Below, one piece after another: positions 40,439 through 48,657 of a stretch of DNA of 55,556 nt. The notes below the pieces were generated by a model that saw only the letters and a program-made list of their open reading frames with translations, was not told the DNA's origin and made no database searches. How positions within the stretch are numbered: the stretch's first letter is position 1; each line of letters starts with the position of its first letter. The translations under genes and the position numbers were made by a program. Source of the DNA: Pseudonocardia sp. (GTDB lineage: Bacteria; Actinomycetota; Actinomycetes; Mycobacteriales; Pseudonocardiaceae). The stretch is taken from positions 1 to 55,556 of the forward strand of contig NZ_JAODNI010000208.1 of NCBI RefSeq assembly GCF_025465255.1. The letters run 5' to 3'.

Positions 40439-43030
40439 ATGACGGTCCTCGACCTCGACGGTCCCGACGCGCGCCACCCGGGTCTCGTCGGTGGCAAGGC
40501 AGCCAATCTCGCCGAGCTGCGTGCTGCGGGGTTCGACGTCCCGTCCGGGTTCTGCGTCACCACGGACGCGTACCGGCGGGCGGCGGACGCCGCGGGACTC
40601 GACGAGGTGCTGGGTCGCGCCGAGGACGCCGCGCTCGCCGCCGCGGCCAGGAAGGCGCTGCTCGCGGTCCCGATCGCGCCGGACGTCGAGGCCGCGGTGG
40701 CCGAGGCGTACGAGCGGCTCGGCGACCGGGTGCCCGTCGCGGTCCGGTCCTCGGCCACCGCGGAGGATCTGCCGTCGGCCAGCTTCGCCGGCCAGCAGGA
40801 CACCTACCTCAACGTCGTCGGCACCGAGGCGGTGCTCGACGCCGTACGCCGGTGCTGGGCCTCCCTGTGGACCGATCGGGCCGCGTCCTACCGCGCGTCC
40901 GCCGGGATCGACGGGCACGAGGTGGCGCTGGCGGTGGTGGTGCAGCGGATGGCGGACGCGCGGGTCGCGGGCGTGCTGTTCACCGCGGACCCGGTGTCCG
41001 GGCGCCGCACGCGTTCCGTGATCGACGCGAGCCCGGGGCTCGGCGAAGCCGTGGTCTCGGGGGCGGTCAACCCCGACCACGTGGTCGTCGAGGGCTCGAC
41101 GATCGACTACCGGCCCGGGGACAAGGCCGTCGAGGTGCGGGCTGTACCGGGCGGCGGGACCGAGCAGGTCGCCGGCAGTGATCGCCGTGGCGAGCGCGCG
41201 CTGACCGACGACGAGGTCCGGGCGCTGGTCGCCCTCGGCCGCCGGGTCGAGGCCCACTACGGCGCCCCGCAGGACATCGAGTGGGCGATCGACACCGCCG
41301 GCGCGGTCCGGCTGACCCAGTCGCGGCCTATCACCACGCTGCATCCGCTCCCGGAACCGAGCGGCCCGGGGCTGCGGGCCTACCTGTGCCTCAGCCTCGC
41401 GCAGGGCCTGACCCGGCCGATCACCCCCATGGGCATCGCCGCGTTCCGGGTGATCGGCGCGGCCGGCTCGCGTCTGGGGTTCGGGATCCCGGCGGACGAG
41501 CTCGCGGGTCCCTCGGCGCTGGCCGTCGCCGGCGGGCGGGTCTTCGTCGACGTCACAGCGGCCCTGCGCAACGCCGTCGGCCGCAGGATCGTCCCGCGGA
41601 TCCTCGACGTGATGGAGGCCCGCTCCGCCGTGGTCCTCCGGAAGCTGATGGACGAGCCCGCGTTCGCCGTGCGCACGCGGTCCCCGTGGTCGTTCGCCCG
41701 CCGGGTGCTGCGCGTGCTCGTCCGGTACCGCGTCCCGCTGCAGATCGGGCGGGCCCTGGCGGCCCCGGCCGCGGCGCGGCGGCGCGTCCGGCGGGTCGGC
41801 GACGGTCTGACGGCGGCTCTCCCGCCCGCCACAACCGGCCTGGAACGGCACGACCGCGCCCTCGCCCTGCTCGGCCGGGTCTTCCCCGTACTGCCGACCG
41901 TCGCCCCCGTCGCCGGGGCCGGATTCCTCGCGCTCGGACTCGCCCGCGCCCTCGCCGGCCCCGAGATCGACGCGCGGACCACCCACGACCTGCTGCGCTC
42001 GCTCCCCCACAACGTCACCACCGAGATGGACCTCGAGCTCTGGCAGGTCGCCGTCCGCCTGCGCGCCGACGACCCGTCGGTCGCCCGGCTGCGCGCCGGC
42101 TCCGGTCCGCTGCCCGAGCTGCTGCGCGACGAGCTCGACCGGTTCCTCCGCCGTCACGGGCACCGGGCCGTCGCCGAGATCGACATCGGCGTGCCGCGCT
42201 GGCGCGACGACCCCTCCTACGTCCTCGGCGTGCTGGCCGGCTATCTCCGGCTCGCCATCGACGGCGACCGCGCGTCGACCCCCGACGCGATGTTCGCCCG
42301 CGGTGCCGCGGCCGCCGAGAAGGCCGTCGCCGACGTCGTCGCACGGGTGCGGCGGCGCTCCCGGCCCCGCGCCCTCGTCGTCGGCTGGGCCCTGCAGCGG
42401 ACGCGGGAGCTCGCCGGGCTGCGGGAGACGCACAAGGACCACCTGGTCCGCCTGATCGCCGCCGCGCGGACCGACCTCGTCGCCGTCGGGGCCGAGCTGG
42501 CCGGGCGCGGGCTGCTCGCGGAGGCCGACGACGTCTTCTTCCTCGATCTCGCGGAGGCGCGGTCGGCGCTGCTCGGGGCCGACCACCGCGACGTCGTCGC
42601 GCAGCGCCGGGAGGACCACGCGCGGGAGCTGCGGCGTCGCCACGTCCCGCGGGTCCTGCTCTCCGACGGCACCGAGCCCGAGGCCCTCTCCGCACCGGCG
42701 GCGGGCGACGGCGCCCTCGTCGGCACCCCCGCGTCGGCCGGCGAGGTCACCGGCCTCGCGCGCGTCGTCCTCGACCCCGCCGACGCGCACCTCGAACCCG
42801 GGGAGATCCTCGTCGTGCCCTCCACCGATCCGGGCTGGACGCCGCTGTTCCTCACCGCGGGCGGGCTCGTGATGGAGATGGGCGGCGCCAACTCCCACGG
42901 CGCGGTCGTCGCCCGCGAGTACGGCATCCCCGCCGTCGTCGGGGTCCCCGACGCGACCGGCGTGATCACCACCGGACAGCGGATCACGGTCGACGGCGCC
43001 GCCGGGTCGGTCCTGCTCACCCCCGCATAG
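40439..43030 (+). CDS. Rifampicin phosphotransferase-like PEP-synthase family protein
   Basis: 863 residues, the length of rifamycin-inactivating phosphotransferases (about 865). The N-terminal ATP-grasp part has LVGGKAANLAEL, AVRSSATAEDLPSASFAGQQ, DTYLNVVG and EWAIDTAGAVRLTQSRPITT. A long helical middle region (about 330-740) corresponds to the rifamycin-binding domain of Rph. The C-terminal swivelling domain has the phospho-histidine H820 in MGGANSHGAVVAREYGIPAV. In Rph the enzyme moves the beta-phosphate of ATP via this histidine to the rifamycin C21 hydroxyl. A PEP-synthase-like or other substrate cannot be excluded. No clear ribosome site is present, so the mRNA may be near-leaderless. 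Confidence 0.8.
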   Translation: MTVLDLDGPDARHPGLVGGKAANLAELRAAGFDVPSGFCVTTDAYRRAADAAGLDEVLGRAEDAALAAAARKALLAVPIAPDVEAAVAEAYERLGDRVPVAVRSSATAEDLPSASFAGQQDTYLNVVGTEAVLDAVRRCWASLWTDRAASYRASAGIDGHEVALAVVVQRMADARVAGVLFTADPVSGRRTRSVIDASPGLGEAVVSGAVNPDHVVVEGSTIDYRPGDKAVEVRAVPGGGTEQVAGSDRRGERALTDDEVRALVALGRRVEAHYGAPQDIEWAIDTAGAVRLTQSRPITTLHPLPEPSGPGLRAYLCLSLAQGLTRPITPMGIAAFRVIGAAGSRLGFGIPADELAGPSALAVAGGRVFVDVTAALRNAVGRRIVPRILDVMEARSAVVLRKLMDEPAFAVRTRSPWSFARRVLRVLVRYRVPLQIGRALAAPAAARRRVRRVGDGLTAALPPATTGLERHDRALALLGRVFPVLPTVAPVAGAGFLALGLARALAGPEIDARTTHDLLRSLPHNVTTEMDLELWQVAVRLRADDPSVARLRAGSGPLPELLRDELDRFLRRHGHRAVAEIDIGVPRWRDDPSYVLGVLAGYLRLAIDGDRASTPDAMFARGAAAAEKAVADVVARVRRRSRPRALVVGWALQRTRELAGLRETHKDHLVRLIAAARTDLVAVGAELAGRGLLAEADDVFFLDLAEARSALLGADHRDVVAQRREDHARELRRRHVPRVLLSDGTEPEALSAPAAGDGALVGTPASAGEVTGLARVVLDPADAHLEPGEILVVPSTDPGWTPLFLTAGGLVMEMGGANSHGAVVAREYGIPAVVGVPDATGVITTGQRITVDGAAGSVLLTPA

Positions 43031-43108
43031 GGACCGGCCCCGTCCTCGCGCCTCCCGGCCCGCCCGCCCGACGCGACCCGTGGCCCGGGCGGGTGCAGGA
43101 TCGGCCCC

Positions 43109-44125
43109 ATGGAATTCCGTCACCTCGGCCGCTCCGGAATACAGATCTCCGAGATCACCTACGGCAACTGGCTCACCCACGGGTCCCAGGTGCAGAACGA
43201 CGTCGCGACGGCGTGCGTCCGCGCCGCCCTGGACAGCGGCATCACCAGCTTCGACACCGCCGACGCCTACGCCAACGGCAAGGCGGAGGAGGTCCTCGGC
43301 GCGGCGCTCAAGGGCGAACGACGCGAGTCCCTCGAGGTCTTCACGAAGGTGTACTGGCCGGTCGGCCCGGATCCCAAGGGCAAGAACGACACCGGTCTGT
43401 CCCGCAAGCACATGATGGAGTCGATCGACGGCAGCCTCCGCCGGCTGCAGATGGAGTACGTCGACCTCTACCAGGCCCACCGCTACGACGCCTTCACCCC
43501 GCTCGAGGAGACGATGCAGGCCTTCGCCGACATCGTGCGCGCGGGGAAGGCGCTCTACGTCGGCGTCAGCGAGTGGACCGCCGAACAGATCCGCGCCGCG
43601 CACGCCCTCGCCGTCGACCTCGGGATCTCGCTCGTCTCCAACCAGCCGCAGTACTCGATGCTCTGGCGGGTGATCGAGGACGAGGTCGTCCCGACCTGCG
43701 AGGAGCTCGGGATCGGCCAGATCGTCTGGTCGCCGATCGCCCAGGGCGTACTGACCGGCAAGTACAAGCCCGGGCAGCCGCTCCCGGAGGGTTCTCGGGC
43801 CACGGACGAGAAGGGCGGCGCGGACATGATCAGCCGCTACCTGAACGACGACACGCTGACCCGCGTCCAGGAGCTCGGGCCGATCGCGGGCGACCTGGGC
43901 CTGTCGCTGTCCCAGCTGGCCGTCGCGTGGGTGCTGCAGAACCGCAACGTCTCCGCAGCCCTGGTGGGCGCCTCCCGCCCGGAGCAGGTGGCCGAGAACG
44001 CGAAGGCCGCCGGCGTGTCCATCCCGGCAGACGCGATGAAGCGGATCGACGAGGTCCTCGGCGACGTCGTCACCCGGGACCCGCGGCTCGTCGCGCGCTC
44101 CACGCCGCAGACCCGGCCGGTCTGA
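43109..44125 (+). CDS. Aldo/keto reductase (Kv-beta-like group)
   Basis: 338 residues with a complete AKR catalytic tetrad: Asp in ITSFDTADAYANG, the Tyr in the same motif, Lys in VFTKVYWPVG, and His in VDLYQAHRYD. The C-terminal cofactor loop AALVGASRPEQVAENAKA is present. The sequence is closest to the family that includes potassium-channel beta subunits and YghZ-type aldehyde reductases; the natural substrate is unknown. ATG 43109 is preceded by a GGGCGGGTGCAGG stretch. It lies 78 bp after the phosphotransferase gene on the same strand. Confidence 0.9.
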   Translation: MEFRHLGRSGIQISEITYGNWLTHGSQVQNDVATACVRAALDSGITSFDTADAYANGKAEEVLGAALKGERRESLEVFTKVYWPVGPDPKGKNDTGLSRKHMMESIDGSLRRLQMEYVDLYQAHRYDAFTPLEETMQAFADIVRAGKALYVGVSEWTAEQIRAAHALAVDLGISLVSNQPQYSMLWRVIEDEVVPTCEELGIGQIVWSPIAQGVLTGKYKPGQPLPEGSRATDEKGGADMISRYLNDDTLTRVQELGPIAGDLGLSLSQLAVAWVLQNRNVSAALVGASRPEQVAENAKAAGVSIPADAMKRIDEVLGDVVTRDPRLVARSTPQTRPV

Positions 44126-44351
44126 GACCAGGAGCCCCTCCTGCCACGACGACCCGCTCTGGCGCCGGGGGAGCTCGACCACCTCGTCGACGACCTCGCT
44201 GCACCAGCGGGCGGCGAGCCGTGTCGAGCTCTCCCGGCGGCGGCGGGGACCGTACTGTTCGCGCCGGTCACGGTCCCGCTGATCGCCGTGCCGCACGGCG
44301 TCGAACCGGTCGACCCGCACCGAGGCCACTCCACCGAGCCGAACCAGGGAC

Positions 44352-45671
44352 ATGCGCAGACGCATCATCGTGCTCACCCTCGCGGCCGCCGTCCTGGCGA
44401 TCGCCCTGTTCGGGCTGCCGCTGGCCGGGATCGTCGTCAAGTACCTCGCCGACGACGAGCGGAGCGAGCTCGACCAGGTCGCCAGCGTCGCCGCGCTGAC
44501 CGTCGCCGTCGATCTCGCCCGCGGCCGGGACCCGCAGCTGCCCACCTCGGCCGAGCGTGCCGACGTCGCCCTCTACGACCGCGCCGGCACCCGCGTCCTC
44601 GGCACCGGCCCGGACACCGCGGACCGGTCCGTCTCCGAGGTGCTCTCCCGGGCCGCGCAGGACACCGACGACGACGGGGTCGTCGCGGTCCCCGTGATCG
44701 GCGACGACCCCCGCGCCGGCGCCATCCGCGTCTCCAGCTCGCCCGCCGAGGTCTACCTCCAGGTCGCGCTGGTCTGGGCGGCGATGCTCGCGCTCGCCGC
44801 CACGGCGCTGACGGCGGTGTGGGTGGTCGCCCGGCGCCAGGCCGGGCGGCTCGCCGGGCCGCTCGAACAGCTCTCCACCGCTGCCCGCCGCCTCGGCGAC
44901 GGCGACTTCACCGCACGCGCCCCGCGGGTCGGCATCACCGAGATCGACTCCGTCGGCGCCGACCTGGACACCACCGCCTACCGGCTCGGCGCCCTCGTCG
45001 CCCGCGAACGGGCCTTCTCCGCCGACGCCTCCCATCAGCTGCGCACCCCGCTGGCCGGGCTGCGGCTCAGCCTCGAGTCCGCCCTGGAGGACCCCGAGGC
45101 CGACCCCCGGGCCGCCATGGTCGTCGCCGTGCGGGCCGCCGACGGGCTCCAGCGCACCGTCGAGGACCTCCTCGCCCTCGCCCGCGACACGAGGACCGAC
45201 CGCACCGAGCTCGATCTCGGCGCCCTCCTCGACGACCTCGGCCAGCACTGGCGGCCGCTGCTGACCTCGTCCGGGCGCGATCTGCGGGTCGCCGTCGAAC
45301 CCGGGCTGCCGGTGGCCGTGGCGTCGACCGCGGCGATCCGCCAGGTCCTGGCCGTGCTCGTCGACAACGCCGTCCGCCACGGTGGCGGCGAGGTCACCCT
45401 CACCGTCCGCGACGCGGGGGGTGCGATCGCGCTCGACGTGGCCGACCGGGGACCCGGCATCCCCGTTCCGGCCGCGGACCTGTTCGCCCGCCGGTCCGGG
45501 CGCGCCGACGGGCACGGGATCGGTCTCGCCCTGGCCCGGACCCTCGCCGAGGCCGAGGGGGGCCGGCTGGCCCTGACCCGCTCGTCGCCACCGACGTTCA
45601 CCCTGCTGCTCCCGACACGTGCGGCCGCACCCGGCGTCCTCCGTTCCGATGAGGACTGCAACCCGACCTGA
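44352..45671 (+). CDS. Two-component sensor histidine kinase, no partner regulator nearby
   Basis: 439 residues. TM1 is near 7-29 and TM2 near 137-158, with a short sensor domain between them, then HAMP, then the H-box RAFSADASHQLRTPLAGLRL. The ATPase domain follows (N-box VLVDNAVRHGGG, G1 DVADRGPGIPVP, G2 GHGIGLAL). Such kinases usually have an OmpR-type response regulator gene just upstream; the 226 bp before this ATG are too short for one, and no regulator occurs in the flanks. The start codon follows a CAGGGA site. The stop is immediately followed by the phosphoesterase gene. Confidence 0.9.
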   Translation: MRRRIIVLTLAAAVLAIALFGLPLAGIVVKYLADDERSELDQVASVAALTVAVDLARGRDPQLPTSAERADVALYDRAGTRVLGTGPDTADRSVSEVLSRAAQDTDDDGVVAVPVIGDDPRAGAIRVSSSPAEVYLQVALVWAAMLALAATALTAVWVVARRQAGRLAGPLEQLSTAARRLGDGDFTARAPRVGITEIDSVGADLDTTAYRLGALVARERAFSADASHQLRTPLAGLRLSLESALEDPEADPRAAMVVAVRAADGLQRTVEDLLALARDTRTDRTELDLGALLDDLGQHWRPLLTSSGRDLRVAVEPGLPVAVASTAAIRQVLAVLVDNAVRHGGGEVTLTVRDAGGAIALDVADRGPGIPVPAADLFARRSGRADGHGIGLALARTLAEAEGGRLALTRSSPPTFTLLLPTRAAAPGVLRSDEDCNPT

Positions 45672-45733
45672 TGACGGAGGCAGCCGGGCGACGGCGGCGG
45701 GGCCAGTATCGACGGGGCACGAAGAGGGAGACC

Positions 45734-46624
45734 ATGATCAGGATGCGTTCAGCCGTACCGGCGCTGCTCGCGGTGTTCGCCACCGCGGTGCTCTCCGCAT
45801 GCACCGGCCCCGCCCCCGGTGTCGCGGTCACCGGCGCGGCCGACACCACCCCGGCCACGCCGGCCCGGCCGGACCATGTGGTGATCGTCATGCTGGAGAA
45901 CAAGGACGAGGGCGACGCCCTGCGGGAGGGCCACTACCTCGCCTCCCTCGCCCGGTCCGGCGCGTCCTTGACCGACATGCACGCCGAGACCCACCCCAGC
46001 CAGCCCAACTACGTGGCGCTGTTCTCCGGGGACACCCACGGCGTCACCGACGACAGCTGCCCCCACACCTCGGACGCACCGAACTTGGCCGGCGAGCTCG
46101 TCGACGCCGGGTACACCTTCGCCGGCTACTCCGAAGACCTGCCCGAGCCGGGGTACACCGGCTGCGAGCACGACGGCTACGCCCGCAAGCACAGCCCCTG
46201 GACGAACTTCAGCAGCGTGCCCGCCTCGGCGAACCAGCCGCTCGACGCGATGCCGACGGACTACTCGACCCTGCCGACGGTTTCCTTCGTCATCCCGAAC
46301 CTGTGCCACGACATGCACGACTGCTCAATCGCGGAGGGTGACGCCTGGCTGCGCGACAACCTCGCCCCGTACGCGACCTGGGCCCGCACGCACAACAGCC
46401 TGCTCCTCGTGTCCTTCGACGAGTCCGAGTCCAAGCACGACTCCGACAACCACATCGCCACCGTCGCGGTGGGTGAGCGGGTCTCCCCCGGTCCGGTCAC
46501 CGAGCGCGCCGACCACTACGGGCTGCTGCGCACGCTCGAGGACCTCTACGGGCTCCCGGCCCTCGGCCACAGCGCGGACGCCGCCGCGATCCCCGCGCTC
46601 TGGAGCGCCTCTCCGGCCGGGTAG
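45734..46624 (+). CDS. Secreted lipoprotein phosphoesterase/acid phosphatase
   Basis: 296 residues. Signal peptide with a lipobox ending LSAC (Cys 23), so probably membrane-anchored outside the cell. The mature protein follows the alkaline-phosphatase-fold phosphoesterase family (PF04185 type): VVIVMLENKDEGD at the N-terminal metal site, TDMHAETHPSQPNYVALFSG, VSFVIPNLCHDMHDC, and LLVSFDESESKHDSDNHIAT with metal-ligand residues. It hydrolyses phosphomonoesters or phospholipids. ATG 45734 has GAGGGAGA upstream; an in-frame ATG at 45671 would place a basic tail before the signal peptide. The gene may be transcribed with the kinase. Confidence 0.87.
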   Translation: MIRMRSAVPALLAVFATAVLSACTGPAPGVAVTGAADTTPATPARPDHVVIVMLENKDEGDALREGHYLASLARSGASLTDMHAETHPSQPNYVALFSGDTHGVTDDSCPHTSDAPNLAGELVDAGYTFAGYSEDLPEPGYTGCEHDGYARKHSPWTNFSSVPASANQPLDAMPTDYSTLPTVSFVIPNLCHDMHDCSIAEGDAWLRDNLAPYATWARTHNSLLLVSFDESESKHDSDNHIATVAVGERVSPGPVTERADHYGLLRTLEDLYGLPALGHSADAAAIPALWSASPAG

Positions 46625-46667
46625 ACGCGCCCCGACCGGGTCCGGGGCGCCGTCCGGATGAGAACGG

Positions 46668-46700
46668 CCGAGGGGCCGGGGGAACGCCCCGGCCCCTCGG
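46668..46700. terminator. Bidirectional hairpin between phosphoesterase and lsr2
   Basis: Perfect 14-bp inverted repeat, arms CCGAGGGGCCGGGG (46668-46681) and CCCCGGCCCCTCGG (46687-46700), loop GAACG. It lies 44 bp after the + strand gene and 12 bp after the - strand lsr2 gene, and can stop both. Confidence 0.85.
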
Positions 46701-46711
46701 TCACGACCTGC

Positions 46712-47158
46712 TCAGGCGTCGGCCTTCTCCGCGGCCTTCCGCCGGGGCCGGCGCTTCGGCTTGGCCTCCGCCTCGACGGTGGTGGTCTCGACCTCCACGG
46801 GCGTCGCGTCCGTGGAAGACGCCGTGCCCCGGTTCTCGTAGGCCTCGATCACCGCCGACGGGATGCGGCCGCGCGGAGCGACCTCGAACCCGTTCGCGCT
46901 CGCCCACTCCCTGATCGCCGCGGTCTCCTCACGGGAACGCGCCGATCGCGCGAAGCTCTTCGGGCGAGCGACCGCGGACCCACCACCGGCCCGCCTCGCC
47001 GCCCCCACGAACGGAGCGAGGGCATCCCGCAACTCCGCAGCGTGTGCCGCGTTCAGATCGATCTCGAACGCCTTGCCGTCGAGCGTGAACTCGATCGACT
47101 CATCCGCATCACCCCCGTCGATGTCGTCGACGAGACGCACTTCTGTGACTCTGGCCAT
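46712..47158 (-). CDS. lsr2: Lsr2 family nucleoid-associated protein
   Basis: 148 residues. The N-terminal dimerisation/oligomerisation domain (MARVTEVRLVDDIDGGDADE, FEIDLNAAHAAELRDAL) is joined by a basic linker to the DNA-binding domain with EWASANGFEVAPRGRIPSAV, including the Arg-Gly-Arg AT-hook-like grip. Lsr2 bridges AT-rich DNA and silences foreign genes. After the usual end there is an extra acidic then very basic tail (KPKRRPRRKAAEKADA) of about 35 residues. ATG 47158 is chosen since it starts the conserved domain; an upstream in-frame ATG at 47206 gives no homology. Confidence 0.93.
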   Translation of the reverse strand: MARVTEVRLVDDIDGGDADESIEFTLDGKAFEIDLNAAHAAELRDALAPFVGAARRAGGGSAVARPKSFARSARSREETAAIREWASANGFEVAPRGRIPSAVIEAYENRGTASSTDATPVEVETTTVEAEAKPKRRPRRKAAEKADA

Positions 47159-47833
47159 ATCTATTCCGTTCTGAGATGCGCGGGTATTTCCTGCTCGATT
47201 CTCCACACCTTTCAGGAATTGTCGAGCGCGACACCGCCATCAGGTGGTCGGGGCCCCGTTCGTCGGAGACGGGAGGCTCCCGGCGTCCGGACCAGGAGCG
47301 ACGACCCTAGGACGACGGATCCGCGTGCCCCTCGCCGCCGAACTCCCGGGCAGGGCCTCGGCCTTGGTGGGCCCGCGGGGACGCCGACCCCGGGTCACCG
47401 GCGCACCTCCCGTCGGCGTGTGGCCCCGGCAGGTGCCCGCCGAACGCCGTTGTCATCACGATGCCGGAAATCGTTGTCCGCCCCGGTGCCCGGAAACCAC
47501 CGAGCCGGGCCCGAGAAAGCGACGGGGCACGCCGACGCCGTGCGGAAGGCTCACCGGGCCGCGAATCGCGAGCGGTCCCCCGCCGTTCGTGGACCCCGCC
47601 GGCACCCGGCGCGCCCGCGACGCCGGGATCGTCTGGATCGGCGAGGTGCACGTGGCGAACCGCGCCGAGCGGATATGGCACCCTCGTCCGGTCGCGCCGA
47701 CGTCAGAGGTTCAGCCCTGTGCTCCTGAGGTCCTGCTCCCAGCCGCGGCGCTTCCCGCAAGTCGGTGCCCTCCCGGGCGACGACCTGGGCCCCTGAGATC
47801 GGAAGACCGCGAGCGCGGTCGAGAAGGGACGCC
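47159..47833. other. Long non-coding or decayed stretch upstream of lsr2
   Basis: About 675 bp. The first 60 bp before lsr2 are AT-richer and probably hold its promoter. The remainder has open frames in several directions, but none reads like a protein family or has a good ribosome site. It probably contains decayed sequence. Confidence 0.5.
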
Positions 47834-48000
47834 ATGATCGTCACCGCCGCGCGCGAGGCGGCCCGGCGCGACGTCGAGCTGCGCGGGGTCACCGGTCCGG
47901 GCAACCGCGCCGTCATCCGCGCTCTCGAGGTCACGGGCGTCTCCGAGGCCGTCCCGTGTTTCCCCACCGCGGAAGGGCCGAACGGCGCTGAGGTCCGGGA
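47834..48000 (+). pseudogene. Possible STAS-domain (anti-anti-sigma) remnant
   Basis: The frame from ATG 47834 (AAGGGA six nt before it) gives MIVTAAREAARRDVELRGVT and then AVIRALEVTGVSEAVPCF. This looks like the second half of a STAS domain, where a helix with AAREAGxxxxLRGV precedes RRVLEVTGL. The first half, with the phospho-serine motif, is absent, and the frame runs on with Arg/Pro-rich noise into the antisense of cinA. It is probably a truncated regulator gene; assignment rests on a short match. Confidence 0.35.
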
Positions 48001-48103
48001 CCCGCCGCGGCGGCCGCGCTCCCGGCGCAGCGCCCGGCCGCTCACCCCCGCGCGCGAATCCGTCCGCGTTCGCGAAGTCCACTGGCGGCGCGGCCGGCGG
48101 TCC

Positions 48104-48583
48104 TCAGCCCGACCGGAAGCGGCCGGCCAGCAGTTCGAGGGCGGCTTCCGCCGCACCGACGCAGATCTCCTCCGGCTCCCCGTCGAGATCCCGGTCGACG
48201 ACCACGCAGTCGACGCCGTCGTCGACCGCGAGGAACACCGTGCCCGGCGGTCGCCCGTCCTGGGGGTCGGGGCCCCCGGCCCCGGTCACCGCCACGGCGA
48301 CGTCCGCGCCCAGGAGGCGTCGGACCTCGCGGGCCATGGCGCGGGCGGCGGGCGCGCTGACCACCGGCCCCTCGGGTACGTGCAGCACCTCGTGCTTGAC
48401 CTCGCTCGAGTAGGCCACGAGCGAGCCGCGGAACCACTCGGACGCATCCTCGGCCGCGGCCAGGGCCGAGGAGATCATGCCGCCGGTCAGCGACTCCGCC
48501 ACCGCCACCGTGCGTCCCGCCGCCGAGGCGGATCCGGCGATCTCCGCGGCGAGCCGGTCCAGTTCGGACTTCTCCGTGCTCAT
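48104..48583 (-). CDS. CinA family protein (nicotinamide-nucleotide amidohydrolase type)
   Basis: 159-residue single-domain CinA C-terminal protein. AVAESLTGGMISSALAAAED holds the catalytic Ser/Thr region, followed by FRGSLVAYSSEVKHEVL and AVAVTGAGGPDPQDGRPPGT. Such PncC-type enzymes deamidate nicotinamide mononucleotide in pyridine nucleotide salvage. The N-terminal molybdopterin-like half of long CinA proteins is missing, as usual for PncC. ATG 48583 is used; a slightly longer in-frame start exists at 48589. Divergent from the following SDR gene. Confidence 0.9.
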   Translation of the reverse strand: MSTEKSELDRLAAEIAGSASAAGRTVAVAESLTGGMISSALAAAEDASEWFRGSLVAYSSEVKHEVLHVPEGPVVSAPAARAMAREVRRLLGADVAVAVTGAGGPDPQDGRPPGTVFLAVDDGVDCVVVDRDLDGEPEEICVGAAEAALELLAGRFRSG

Positions 48584-48657
48584 GACCACCCATACCCCGA
48601 TTCGCGCGCATCCATCCGAGCCGGCATGAGCCGGCCCGCTCGGGGTACTGCCGGGGC

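Noticed and set aside
43063..43093. Inverted repeat CCCGCCCG/CGGGCGGG before the second aldo/keto reductase
   Set aside because: Arms are pure G/C in G/C-rich DNA and the right arm sits close to the ribosome site; chance is likely.
40211..44545. A 1444-codon minus-strand frame opposite the phosphotransferase and aldo/keto reductase genes
   Set aside because: Very long antisense frames are common in high-GC DNA. The product is low-complexity and both + strand genes have intact catalytic motifs.
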